The notes beneath the pieces were generated by a model, which had not been told where the DNA came from, ran no database searches, and saw only the letters and a list, made by a program, of their open reading frames with translations. From positions 230,997,265 to 231,061,264 of the forward strand of contig NC_134570.1 in assembly GCF_050947875.1 (NCBI RefSeq): a stretch of 64,000 nucleotides of DNA. Reading direction: 5' to 3'. The position numbers were made by a program, and so were the translations under genes. This document shows, one piece after another, positions 21,401 through 32,585 of the stretch. The stretch comes from Dermacentor variabilis (Eukaryota > Arthropoda > Arachnida > Ixodida > Ixodidae). Within the stretch, counting starts at the first letter, position 1. Each line of letters opens with the position of its first letter.

Positions 21401-22075
21401 CCAGAAGTCCTCATCACCGACAGAGGAACGGCTTTTACAGCAGAGCTCACCCAAGCCATTCTGCAGTACAGCCAGACAAGCCACAGGAGGACAACTGCCT
21501 ACCATCCGCAGACGAATGGTCTCACGGAGCGCCTGAACAAGACCCTCGCCGACATGCTAGCAATGTACGTCGACGTCGAACACAAGACGTGGGACGCGGT
21601 CCTGCCGTACGTAACCTTTGCGTACAACACGGCGGTGCAAGAAACAACACAGATCACGCCGTTTAAGCTGGTTTACGGCAGGAACCCGACGACGACGCTT
21701 GACGCCATGCTGCCGCACGTAACTGACGAAGAGAATGTTGACGTCGCTAGCTATCTCCAGCGCGCCGAAGAAGCCCGACAGCTCGCCCGCCTGCGAATCA
21801 AGAGCCAGCAGAGGACCGACAGCCGACACTACAACCTCCGACGACGCTTCGTCGAGTACCAGCCTGGCGACCGTGTTTGGATCTGGACCCCGATACGCCG
21901 ACGAGGACTCAGTGAGAAACTACTCCGGCGCTATTTCGGACCCTACAAGGTCATCCGACGTATTGGTGCTCTGGACTATGAGGTCGTGCCAGACGGCATT
22001 TCGCATTCACAGCGGCGCCGCGCACGATCTGAAGTAGTCCACGTGGTGCGCCTTAAACCCTTTTACGGACGCTGA
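18296..22075 (+). pseudogene. pol: Gypsy-2 Pol polyprotein with one internal stop
   Basis: The frame is open from 18296 or earlier and is -1 relative to gag, so expression needs a -1 frameshift in the overlap. A GGAAAAC string just before the gag stop (18405-18411) is a candidate slip site but not a canonical heptamer. Domains: aspartic protease with VDTGADYS (18701-18724); RT with FCVDYR (about 19660) and YLDD (about 19954-19965); RNase H with TDASSLGLGAVL (about 20400) and HSDADCLSRAP. Integrase follows with an H2C2 finger (HDDPTAGH...CRDC, about 21030-21155), DDE residues in GMDLLGPF, ITDRGTAF and TERLNKT, and a GPY-type C-terminus (FGPYKVIRR). It lacks a chromodomain. The single lesion is TGA at 19643-19645 where Gypsy-1 has Gly, ahead of FCVDYR. 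Everything downstream is open to 22075. Confidence 0.95.
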
Positions 22076-22160
22076 CGAACTTCGTCATTTTTGTTTTCTT
22101 TGCTACGAGTGCTTTTGTTTATTACCTTCGTTTGTTTGCAGCATCGGGTCGATGCTTTTT

Positions 22161-22593
22161 AAGAGGGGGGTATTGACACGTGTACTTATCTTTATCAAGC
22201 GACCACGTTTCGCCGCTTAACAACTGTAATCGCACAGCGAGGGACGCGCCTGCATGTATCCGGCGTTTCTGGAAAGTTATCGATGCTTCTACCCGGCTGT
22301 CTGTTGTCGCCGAACCTTGTGTTATCTGATTTCATCGCGTAACGCGAATGGTGTAGAACTTTGTGGAAGGCAGGCGGGTCCCAGCGGTTAATCTGGAACA
22401 TTCGACGACTGATTTATAAAAGCCGGCGCGCTTGACCCGCTGATCAGATTTACGACGATCGCCGACTGTGTTCGCCGCTCTCGTTGTGCTTTAAGTGTAG
22501 CCTGTTTTGTGGGCACAGGTTCGCCCAATAAAAGCTAGTTTTTGCCTTTCACAGTTTTGCTACTGTGTTCTTTGACGTCACGACCACGTGACA
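22161..22593 (+). repeat. Polypurine tract and 3' LTR of Gypsy-2
   Basis: Polypurine tract at 22161-22170, then the LTR at 22174-22593 (420 bp, about 99.3% identical to the 5' LTR). TATAAA at 22415-22420. Confidence 0.95.
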
Positions 22594-22829
22594 ATATGCA
22601 TAATAAATGTTGCGGAGCAAGTAACGTACTTAGAACTAATCGATTAGTATTGTATAATTGCTGAACTTTTTTTGGGGGGGGCAGTAATTGGTAACTGTAA
22701 CCAATCACAATTTCGTATGGAGTAATCAGAACACTAATCGTTTACTTTTTTTCTGTAGCGTGTATAAATCTGTAGTTAAGCTACCTCACCACAGCTCCAC
22801 ATCTCATGAATAACTCATTCTGCTTGCAG

Positions 22830-22954
22830 AGTGACCTCCTGGACCTGTTTTCACTCAACCTGCACCGCATCGACAAGGACGTGCAGCGCTGTGACCGCAA
22901 CTACTCCTACTTCACTACGGCCAACCTGGACAAGCTGCGAAATGTCATGTGCAC
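22830..22954 (+). CDS. SGSM1/2: SGSM-like RabGAP, exon C (TBC domain, arginine finger)
   Basis: Internal exon, 125 nt, phase 0 in and phase 2 out. Acceptor ctgcttgcag; donor GTCAGT (C at +3, weaker than usual). It encodes 41 residues plus a split Thr: SDLLDLFSLNLHRIDKDVQR and onward through CDRNYSYFTTANLDKLRNVMC. This is a highly conserved block of SGSM1/SGSM2 proteins. IDKDVQR is the IxxDxxR motif, whose Arg is the catalytic finger that replaces the GTPase arginine in TBC RabGAPs. Vertebrate SGSM1/2 act on Rab and Rap small GTPases; that function is inferred here from family. The exon starts 236 bp after the Gypsy-2 3' LTR. Confidence 0.95.
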
Positions 22955-23282
22955 GTCAGTCAATCTCTTTGTCCGTCTGGGGTGGTGGGCTCAACACGTG
23001 TGTGCCGCGTCGCCCTCTTTCGCCCTCCCATTGTTCGAGACGTTGTAAGTCAATGAAAGAGGGCAGTTACAGCTTTTGCAAGAACATAACACTACCAGTA
23101 ACATAATTTCACCACGCAGTCTTTTAAGGCCTGAAAAGGGTACGACCCTGTGCACATATCCAGCTTTCGTGCCACTTGCATAATACTGATTAAAACAACT
23201 TGCGGATGCCGGCGCACCCGTAATGTAATGTTAAGTGCTCAAACAATTCACTCGCAACTTCCGTTCGTCCAGAACTTGTCCG

Positions 23283-23830
23283 AAGAGAAAGTCGCAGTTT
23301 CGCTTGAAAAGCGAAGCATTGATAGCGGCAGCAAAGTATCAGACAATTACGCAAAGCAAGGTTCGTATTCCTATAGGCTCGTAAATTGCAGTAAAAATTC
23401 GTCTAAGAACTAAAGCATGGTTGCACACGCGCAGAGACCTACGTGAAGAGATCTCACCAGATCACCGCGAACGTTCAATGTTACAATGACGGCAGCCCTG
23501 AGCGCGTGTGGTTGTCCCATGAAGAACACTACGTGCTGCCACTCGCTTCATTTCAAATCTGCCACGTCTCGAAAACTCCGATTATGCGACCTGCAGCACT
23601 AGGCGTGCGCTACGATAGCGAGCGTGAAAGCAACAGCCATCACGGCTCGCCCATAGTGCTTGTACCCGCCACAGATTACCTCCAACGTACGACGCGCTGG
23701 CCGAATATGCGCTCAGCTGCGCTGACAGCAGTGCGCAGCCATGTCCGGGCTAGAGCAGCAGACGCATTCCCTCCTCCCGTAGCGCACGCTGGGTAGCATA
23801 ACCTCCAATGCTGGGAGCGCGTTAAGAGGA
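23283..23830 (+). repeat. Diverged MITE-like repeat copy
   Basis: It begins 'gtcgcagtttcgcttgaaaagcgaagcattgatagcggcagcaa', matching the starts at 6745 and 27485. It then shares the 'cacgcgcagagacc...gaagagatctcac.agatcaccgcgaac' section in style with 27640-27670 and 37287-37325. Ends are not clear and there is no coding capacity. Confidence 0.6.
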
Positions 23831-24036
23831 AGTTTCAGCTCGGGATGAACTGCGATGCCGCTCATTCAAGTATGTGTTAGACGGAGAAACGTTTTCATTA
23901 AACAACCCCCGGAGAAACGTAATGAAATCTGTTCAAAAAGTTAAAACCTAAACAAAAACAGGGACTGTTGGAAGCGGAATTTTCACTTACTGCCTGAATT
24001 TTTTTAGCATAGTTACTAAAAATTGGTATTTTAAAG

Positions 24037-25015
24037 AAATTGGCAGTGGCTTAGCTCGTCTATGCCAGGATATACGTAGCGAAAGCTAAGGCATGGTTAG
24101 CCTTGGTTAATCTTCATTGCAAGTCCAGGTTATTCTGGTTGTCTAGCTATGTTGTGGCATTTAGCCAGTCGTTCGGCGCGCTGTTCATCTGTTTCCTAGG
24201 CGATTCGTTTCCTCTTCATCTCGTTCCGATGTCAATTCCAGGCCTCCGTCTGCTTATCAGAACTGTCGCCGTCTATACTGCCGCATCAACTGTGGTTGCG
24301 ACGCACGCGAGCTCTGCTTTGCAATCATCCGACATGTTATCAGGCATGTGACACAGCTGGCAAAGCGAGCGGAGGCGAGCGCAACGACGAGGGACGCGGT
24401 GTGACGTCATACCAAATGGCGGCAATGGAAAGGCGCGGCGCTGCGCAGCGGCGGTACACCTGCGGCTCGGTGCTACAAGTGGCGCATGCGCAGTAGTGAC
24501 TAGGGAGCGAGCGAGAGAAAACAAATTGGCAGTGGCTTAGCTCGGCTATGCCTGGATATACGTAGCGAAAGCTAAGGCATAGCATGGTTAGCCTTGGTTA
24601 ATTTTCATTGCAAGTCCAGGTTATTCTGGTTGTCTAGCTATGTTGTGGCATTTAGCCAGTCGTTCGGCGTGCTGTTCATCTGTTTCCTGGGCGATTCGTT
24701 TCCTCTTCATCTCGTTCCGATGTCGATTCCAGGCCTCCTCCTGCTTACCAAAATTGTCGGCATCCATACTGCCGCCTCAACTGGGGTTGCGGCGCACGCG
24801 AGCTCTCCTTTTCAATCTTCCGACATGTTATCAGGCATGCGATGCTGCTGGCGAAGCGTGCGGAGGCGAGCGCAACGACGAGGAACTCGGTGTGACGTTA
24901 TACCAAACGGCGGCAATGGAAAGGCGCGGCGCTGCACAGCGGCGGAACACCCGTGGCTCGGTGCTACTAGTGGTGCACGCGCAGTAGTGACTAATAAGCG
25001 AGCGAGAGAGAGAAA
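24037..25015 (+). repeat. Tandem direct duplication, ~487 bp unit
   Basis: Copy 1 is 24037-24522 and copy 2 is 24523-25015. Both begin 'aaattggcagtggcttagctcg', run through 'ggatatacgtagcgaaagctaaggcat' and 'gttattctggttgtctagc', and end in GCGAGCGAGAGA. They are head-to-tail with no spacer. Identity looks about 90% with small indels (e.g. an inserted 'agcat'). Each unit holds 'tgtgacgt.ataccaaa.ggcggcaatggaaaggcgcgg'. The open frames in it differ between copies, so I do not call a gene. Confidence 0.93.
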
Positions 25016-27484
25016 TATCCGCGGCGAGGCGCGCGTTTGACGTCACGTGCCTCCTCGGAGCACCGCCACGACGAAATCGCAAGTTCGCGGCCAGTAAAGT
25101 AAAAAACTAGAAGCACGAAGCTTACAAACCCGTATCCTTGCACTGAGAACGGATATCGCCGTTTTGCAAACTGCATACTTTAGAGCACCTGAAGCGAGGA
25201 ATTTGTTACACTGTTCATACGTATTTCACAATGGTCCTACTCACATATTAGTGGCGTATTTAACACTGCTGTGTATCAGATATTACATCCACTTTTACTT
25301 TTTAAGTGCATTTTTCGCTGCAGTTTGCAGAATTGTGATATCTCCGTGTGGAGTTGTTCAGAACTTGATAACATAGTATTTTTTAATTATGCGATTTTCA
25401 CCAATTTCTACGAACCATTGAATGATCCAAATAAAAAATACGCTTCCTGAGGCTACTATATCTAATTTCCTACTATTAAATGCTACAAACCTAGGCTGCT
25501 ACAGCGTAAAACTATTCCTAACTTTTCTATTCCAATTCTGCGGTCAGCTTTCCACGAATGGCCAAAAATTTTTCAGGCCGCCCCCGCTTCACTTGCCGGT
25601 TACGCTACATCATCTAATCTACTAATCTGATATTACGTGTGCACACTGATTATATATTGTTAGACCGAAGAAAAAACAATTTTTTTCCGATTCTACGCCT
25701 TTGTCGACATCAACCTTCCGCTATCGGTCAAAAGTTATCGGGCGGCGCCCACTCCGACTCTGTGACGCGACGTCACAAAACCGTGAAATGTCACCACGTC
25801 AGAGGGATGTGCACGCATTTAAGATGCATCAATATGTCGAACAAAACTGAATTTTTTTTCGAGATAGATGGAGACTGTCCCGTTGAGAAATCAATAGAAG
25901 ATGGCTGCCCGCCGATCACTCTGGCAATGGCTACTGGGGGTGCTGCCCCGAAGATGAATTTATTTACTATAATAATAATAAAAAATGTGTGGCAGCATAG
26001 CGTTGTCGAGCCCTTTCGGCACGTACACAACATTGCTTTGCCAATTTTTCATCGCTCAGAATCGGTCTTAGTGGCATTTTTTAACCTGCCGTCGTACGCC
26101 GCCGCGATTTCCTAACAGCCACCGAATCGTAAGCAAGGAAAGTGGGCCAATCGCCGACGCCAATACTATCCTCCTCATTCGGTTATCTGCTTTCACTGCG
26201 CTAGCCCGGCCCCACCGAAACCCTCGCCACTTTGCGTGCTCGTCGCCTCTTGTCAGGCTCAGCCAATTACCGTAGATAAGAAAATTATTTCAAGGTAAGC
26301 AACGCTATTTGCTTCAACGACGAGTGAGGGTCACAGCCTGATGCTTGCGTCTGCAGTTGCCTAAATTTGACGCCTGGAGATTGCTATAAAAACAGACGGC
26401 AATAGTTTTACGTCATAAGGCCCCTAATTAAATTTGGTGGAGTGGTTGCCGAGAAAGACGATTTCTCCATGCCCATGTGTTCGGATAGGAGCCACCGAGC
26501 ATGCTTGGCCTCCGGCACATACACATGCACTGCACTGTGCACATGTGCGCAATGCAAGGCTTAGAAAAGACCATGGAAAGTACAGCCGAACGCCTCTACA
26601 ACCACTACAACGAAATAACCTGTGCACTGAACGATTCCGTGTGTCCCAGCCTCTTGTGAACGCCCCTACAGCGAAGACCACAACAACGAAGTTGCCTGTG
26701 CAACGAAGGGACTTGTGTTCCCAAAGGCCAAATTGTTGCGTTGCAACGAATGCACCCGGTGGTGCCACCACTGCTCACCGAAGCCGACAGTGAACTGCGG
26801 TTAGCGCTAGAACTGGCGACGTGCTTGATGAGCATGCCGGTTATAGCAAATATTTAGTCCTGCTGCTCAGCTCCAGGAGTCGCAGAGCTCATACGCTGGT
26901 TATCGCAACATAGCAGCGAGTGTGATAACGGACGAATTCGCCAAGGTTAACGACGACGGCAGTCGCTCGGTACTGATGACCGATGATGTAGTCGCAGCTA
27001 ACAAGAACGCGCCAGAGGAAAGGTTGACGTACCCAACAGTGATGAAGAGCATGAAGACGAAAAATTTTTTGAAAAGAATAATAGTGGCAACGGCGCCATT
27101 CAAAGCTATGCAGCTCTCTACTTAGCATCATTTTCAAGCTTTGCTGCGGAGCGTGCGTGAACCTCGCTTATACTTCTCGCTGACATTAGCCACATCTTTC
27201 TCTAAGTATCTTTTAAATGCACAGTAAATAAAGGTTTTATTTTACTGGACGTGCTAAGCCTGCTTTGTCTAGAGCGGTGCGATGTCTGACCGTTATAACA
27301 AAGTGACCTGTATAACGCTGGATTTTTGAGGCCTCGAGCGCTTCGTTTATAAAGGAACTCTTTTTAAGAAAAAAATACCTGCTTATTGTTATCGGCTTGG
27401 AAGAAAAAGGGCGTGGTCACAGAAGAAACAGTACAAGCAATAACTAGGGGATTTGAATAGAACGTCGTATTGAATCGAGAAAGC

Positions 27485-28117
27485 TCGCAGTTTTGCTTGA
27501 AAGGAGAATCATCGATTGCGATAGCGAATTAGGAGAGGGCTATACGAAGTAAGGAAAGTAGTTTTATCGGCCGCCTAACCATGTAAACATTCGATTCCAA
27601 ATTAAATTAATTAACAAGCATGATGTCAGCGCGTACAGGCAGACATGAACACATCACATTCGATGACCGCGGACACTCGCTGTCAAATCGCTGGTGTGAA
27701 GAAGCGAGGCAGCCGCAGCGAGCGAACTGACCTTCGTGCTGTCTATCGCTTCAACACATACTTAGCTGCAAAAACAGCGTACACGAAGCTACGAGCCGTT
27801 GTCGCACCTAAACTCTGCCCCCTATGGCAGATCGCTTTGAAGATAGAGCCCGCGCGACCGCGGCATACGCACTTGCTGCCGCAGCAGAACGCCTCCCACT
27901 CCCCCTTCCCACGGTGTCTTGCGCGCGAAGAAAGACGGCGCGCTTGCTCCCTTGCACGAGCGAGATTGAGGCAGCATCGTCGACTCACCCTTGCACGCTT
28001 TAACTCGCACATACAGCATACGGTGAGCGGCGATGATGTTATCGTCCTTGGACTTCATACGGAACATCGCGGTGACGCCGAAAATGCGCCTGGAGTGTTC
28101 ATATAACTGCTATCGCA
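27485..28117 (+). mobile_element. MITE-like repeat, most complete copy (~0.6 kb)
   Basis: It starts 'gcagttttgcttgaaagg.gaatcatcgattgcgatagcgaatt' and ends '..gtgttcatataactgctatcgcaat'. The ends share the inverted motif attgcgatagc (27517 onward and 28107-28117). The 3' third is CpG-rich and matches 62560-62780. Related partial copies lie at 6745/14911, 23283 and 37135. With short terminal inverted repeats and no open frame, it is most likely a non-autonomous DNA transposon. I cannot assign a superfamily. Confidence 0.65.
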
Positions 28118-29599
28118 ATGAAAGGATAGCCGAAGATCACATATAAGAAAATGTAAAGCAGAGTCTAATTATTGCATTTTACGTGCAAGAAAACCAGGTG
28201 CTGCACATGATATAGGGAATGTACCCTCATTGCATAATACGAATCTTAATTTCCATCAGTAACGGGTACCTATAAAGGGAACAGTAATTTAGTGTGCCAG
28301 CACTTACAGCTGCTCTTTAAGAATGCCAGGGAAAATATTGTTAATTAAGAGAATGTCTGTTGAATAGAATGAAGCGTTTTCCCCCTCTGAAACCAAATAA
28401 AGAGAAGTCATGTTATGAATAACAACGATGTTTTCAGTTTAATAAAGGGTCGTACTGTGATTCATGGAAATCTTCTGTTGCTTAGAAAGTCTTGCTTTTT
28501 TTAGTCTTGCAGTAAAAACACTTAAGGCTTTTCCCGTCTTTTCAAACAGGCACGTCATGTGAATTATCGTCAGCTCGTTAAATGCGCCGGACGGAGAAAA
28601 GCGCGGACTGCACATCAAATGACGTGACGTCACCCACCTGCGCGTAGAAATCGTTGGCGCATCGGAAATTGACTGCTGTCGGCGCTGACAATAAAGAACA
28701 GCCGTGTTTTCGCTGTCAGATTCGGCATCTCTTGCTACCCATTGAAAGTTCTCAAATCGGCAGCGTCATGGAAAGTTCGCGCGAGACTCTCCGCATTCCA
28801 TGCTGATGCGTTGCAAATGCGCCTGCTGTCGATCAGACACTCAGCGCACTATAGTCATGAACTTGCGAGCCATCCTTCTGAATCCAAAGGTAATCTTGAC
28901 TAAAGGAGTTCAGCGAAGCACGAGGACGAAAGAACTGATGAAGGCAACAGCGCCTGTGCTTCCAATGTGCCTTATTCTGTCCTCGCGTTTTCCTGTTCTC
29001 AACCACCTTTAGCCAAGGTGCATCAAGGGGCTCACATCGCTGCCTTTGTCTAAAGGTAGCCTTATATGACGAGGTTCTCGGAGCTACAAAAGAAGCCAAT
29101 GTACTTCTACGAATGACATCGCTGGGAACGAGAGGTCGCCGTGTACGGTGTGTGACAAAAAAAAAATGGCAGCCGTGAACAACGTTGGGGTTTTCGTACA
29201 CTCAGTTTCGTTGACGGGACGGTTTGTCTGCTTTCCGAGTGTCGCGCGGACATTGCTAGTAGAAGCTCGGCGCTTGGATTTAAAGTGGACGGAAGCACCA
29301 ACCAGTCAGCAGTTGAAGTAAGCAAGAGACGTTTATAGTATTGGTGGAAAATAAGGCAGAGCAGAGATTGATACGACCGGAGTATATACGAGTATAGGTA
29401 GTGGTGCAAGGTAGATAGAGAAGTTTTGAGGAATATGAAAAAAGATATTAAATAAATGTATACAAAAATGCAAGGAAGAAAAACACGTAGAGCATACCTG
29501 ATTTAAATCAAGCAGGGTAGGTGACCATTGGTCACCGCCCCGTTTAAGAGGGGATGCCAATAAACCACCGTCTCCTGCTCGCTATTTGAACCGCCCACA

Positions 29600-30300
29600 A
29601 CCACCGCTCTAAGCCGTTATTAACGCGATAGCGTTAAAGAACCTGTATCGCAAAAAAATCAGGTGCCGGCGCCGGCGTCCAGCGTCGGCGTCCCGCGCTG
29701 GATGTCGTTTCGGCAAAAAGATTTTCGAACCACCCATACTCAGGCCATCCATGTAACGCAAGGAATTTACTGCGACTTACACACAACTTACAAACATGAT
29801 AGCTCTCGGATTGTAATTCGACTATAAGAGAAGAAATAATTATATAAGGCGATAACTCAAACAAACCATTTTCCAGCGTTTCTACAATTCACGGAGTAAT
29901 GGCGGCGTCCGCCATTTTCACGCGCCGGCGCACGGGTGTCTCGGGGACCAGAGAGCGGCGCGCCCAGTTCCTTGCAATACCTCTAGCTTACATTCGGCTC
30001 CGCCGCGTCGCGGCCCACGCAAGAGGCCGCGTTTCTGCCAAAAAGCGTGCTTCCGTGCATAGCGTTCGCAGGCAGCGTTTCCCGGTAAACATTACGGTTA
30101 CATACGCTCCAGTTTCCAGGAAGCTTGAGAAGCAGTCAAGGATCTTTGAACGCTCTTGTGTTCCACTCTTAAAGGCGAAGGTTAAGCGTCCTCCAGGTTT
30201 TGTCAAGAGTGCAAAGAACTTTTTGTCGTCTGCTGCTGCTACTCTGCGGCAATGCAGTACCATGGTCACCTAGTGCGTGGTGAGGGTTGTCGCTACCCTC
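29600..30300. repeat. CpG-rich stretch, probable dispersed repeat
   Basis: It starts with a 'taacgcgatagcgtta' palindrome at about 29621, followed by 'gccggcgccggcgtcc.gcgtcggcgtcc' and a CpG-rich 29890-30100 block. The composition is unlike the surrounding AT-rich intron. Open frames on both strands have no recognisable domain. The repeat assignment is a judgement from composition. Confidence 0.4.
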
Positions 30301-30526
30301 AATATGCTGACTTTAACGCTACGTAAGTGGTGCCTCCATAGACGACGGCCATTTTACAGTCATCCGGCATGCACATAAGTTATGTAGAAGGCTGTGCCTC
30401 CTCAGCAGCTCTTGCCGCTGCGCTGTCGTTTATACTGGTCGGATGATGTTTCACGACAATGACACCGGGTTGTGGGGACATGGGCAATGGGCTCAACGCT
30501 CCCAGAGAACCTTCTGCATGAATTTT

Positions 30527-31205
30527 TATAGCGAAGCTGTTTATCGATAGGGTTCCGTGCATTTTTGTTCTCCGTGAATAAAAAAATACTATCATCATCA
30601 ATGGCCCATACCCCCGTAAGCATTCATGCTTCCGTAAGCAATAAAAAAAAATACAATCGCTCATAGCCCCATAAGGCAGAGGGTGCAGGGGCTCAGCAAA
30701 GTGAGGCGAACAGTGTTTAAATTCTTTCTAATCACGCATACAACATACAAAGCAGCACGTCGAAAACTGTCATACCCCGTGAGCAATAGCTGATACCCCT
30801 GTAAGCAAGCAAAAAATTCTATGACTCATAGTCCCGTGAGGTTCATGGCTACTCACTCCGCTTAAATTAGCTGCGGTGACACCATCCCTGCTGTCGTTGT
30901 CAGTTATTTAAATGTGGATGTGTTGGTACCGAAAAGGGAGCGGTTTACGCGTTCCATGTTGCAGACATATCTCTTGCGATGTCACTCCGATCCGGCCCAA
31001 CCGACCACCCAGCAGCGTACGTGCATCGATTTGACATTATCAAAGAATGTGATTGCAGTTGCGAGTCAAACAATGACTAATGATCAAGAGAATAAATGAG
31101 TGTACGTACCTTTCGTCGCGATGACCACCCATCAAGACAATAAATGAGCTCGTACCTTTGTTAAAAATGTGTAACCACTGTGTCGTGTGCTAAACAGCTT
31201 CGCTA
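30527..31205. mobile_element. MITE-like element with AGCGAAGCTGTTTA inverted ends
   Basis: The left end 'tatagcgaagctgttta' (30527-30543) and right end 'taaacagcttcgcta' (31191-31205) are inverted repeats. The interior has repeated 'cataccccgtgagcaatagc'-like and 'caataaatgagc.cgtacctt'-like phrases and no gene. The same terminal motif opens the element at 59154-59698. Confidence 0.7.
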
Positions 31206-31449
31206 GTCAACCACCTTCATAGAGTGGAATGGCTTATGATTTTTCCCCCACCTTCTTGAAACTAAAACCGAATTTGTTGAAAGAACTGTTCCGAACCGGT
31301 TCAACAAATGGTACTAAAGGCCCCGTAGACTCTCTGCTAAGCACGTCAGAGGGGAAACGTTGCACAAATGCCGAAAGCCTCCCACAGTCGGCAAATTATT
31401 TGCATGTTACAGGCAAGACTCAAATAACTTCGAATACCATCAACATTGT

Positions 31450-31647
31450 TGTCCAGGGAAAAGACGGGGAATGCGAGAGATGGAAATTCAAGACGATGAG
31501 CAAAACGTGAACAAGGTGAATGCAGAAGCTACCGTTTCGACAAGGGGACTTGTCTTGAAGTCCACTTGACGTCGTCTTGAAGAAGACAAGTCCACTTGCC
31601 GAAACGTTGGCTCCTGCATTCACCTTGTTCATGTTTTGCTCAACATA
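31450..31647. mobile_element. Penelope-terminus foldback
   Basis: Two arms (about 31496-31559 and 31575-31640) are imperfect inverted copies of the terminal sequence of the Penelope-like element at 44742-47840. It has the same 'gagcaaaacg.gaacaaggtgaa' and 'cgtttcgacaag.ggacttgtctt' blocks, preceded by the shared 'ccagggaaaa.acgggga' leader. Nothing of the RT lies between the arms, so it is either a deleted element or two termini placed head to head. The right arm keeps a GACAAG/CTTG(T/C)C hairpin followed by GAAAC. Confidence 0.8.
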
Positions 31648-32585
31648 GTTGTGACAGTTAATATCACTCGATCTGGAGAGTGGTCTAAATGCCTGTGTAG
31701 TTATAGGCGCGATAATTCAAGCTATTATGAATGCAAAAATTCATGTGATAGCGTCAAGAGGATAGAAAACTGGGTCATTGCTTGTGTTGTGCGTGCACCT
31801 TCCTTTGCCTTAGTTTTCACTGCTCCGTTTCTTATTAGTCATTTGATAGCACGCAAGTTCAAGGCCTGGAAATAATGAAACCATTGTCTGCATCCTTAGA
31901 GCTCGGTTGCAGGCTGTACAGAGCTGAACAACTTTGTAAGACCAATGCCTGTCATACAGGCTTTCGTTGTTACCAAATTTTAACGCGCTGGACCTTCAAC
32001 CTTATCTGGCAAGGATCACGCGGTGTAAGACAGCTTACAGGCGCAACTAAATTGAATTAAATGCGTTTTCAATGTATAGGGTACTGTGGCTTTCGAAAAC
32101 AATTCACAGTACGACTGCGCGCGCGTTTCGGGTCATAGTATAGTCGGTTTCCCATCACGCGAGGCTAGAAATATACTATATCTCATTAAAATAAAATTTG
32201 TGGATTATGTGAAAAGCATTGGTTAAAAAAATATTCTTAATTCTTAACCGCAACAAACCCATATGAACTGGTTCAAGCCTTTATATGTTTTGCTCCGGAC
32301 GTTAACCTCAACCGAACAGGAAAATATACACAAGTCTGAGCCTGAACCTGAACCGAACCCAAAAAACTTTTTCAACTTGAAACGTTGGCTTTAGGACTTT
32401 GAGAGCAACCCATATCTTTGTTCATACCAAAAATTTTTGTTCGTACGAAGGGTCTTAGCATAGCTGTAACTGCAAGAGCTCATAAGACTGCATGTAGCGG
32501 AGTTGTATCATGCATACCTTATCTTAGTGTTGCTGTTCTCTTTGTTTGGATGACTGTGTTCACAGTGATGTGCCGTGCATTGCAG

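Larger units (their letters stand above)
16633..22593 (+). mobile_element. Young, nearly complete Ty3/Gypsy retrotransposon (Gypsy-2)
   Basis: 5,961 bp. LTRs of 420 bp differ at 3 positions only. A 4 bp target duplication, ATAT, is present at 16629-16632 and 22594-22597. The order is LTR, a TGG-containing primer-site candidate, gag, overlapping protease-RT-RNase H-integrase, polypurine tract (AAGAGGGGGG, 22161-22170), LTR. No env-like frame lies between pol and the 3' LTR, so it is a retrotransposon rather than an errantivirus-type element. One in-frame stop in the RT N-terminus is the only obvious lesion. It lies in intron B-C in the same orientation as the host gene. Confidence 0.97.
5605..22829 (+). 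other. Intron B-C, 17.2 kb, filled with nested retroelements
   Basis: GT-AG intron with GTAAGT donor and a tgcttgcag acceptor. Listed separately: a foldback at 6179, a MITE-like repeat split by an I-type LINE (6811-14907), which is split by an old Gypsy element (8452-14122); an RTE-like LINE with a SINE inside it (14937-16235); and a young Gypsy element (16633-22593). About 15 kb of the intron is insertion sequence. The unassigned parts 5605-6178 and 6300-6740 show no gene. Confidence 0.8.
22955..32585 (+). other. Intron C-D, 9.6 kb
   Basis: Contains MITE-like repeats (23283, 27485, 30527), a 487 bp tandem duplication (24037-25015) and a Penelope-derived foldback (31450), all listed separately. 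The stretches 25016-27480, 28118-29590 and 31648-32585 hold no recognisable gene. A CpG-rich stretch, 29640-30100, is probably another dispersed repeat. 32240-32380 has GAACC-rich sequence similar in style to 50150-50290. Confidence 0.6.

Noticed and set aside
22975..23100. Extension of exon C as a longer terminal exon
   Set aside because: The frame stays open for only about 30 codons past the donor, and the added sequence has no family similarity, while splicing to 32586 restores it exactly.
26424..26835. Overlapping 115-119 codon frames on both strands
   Set aside because: No motif, no splice support, equally open on both strands.
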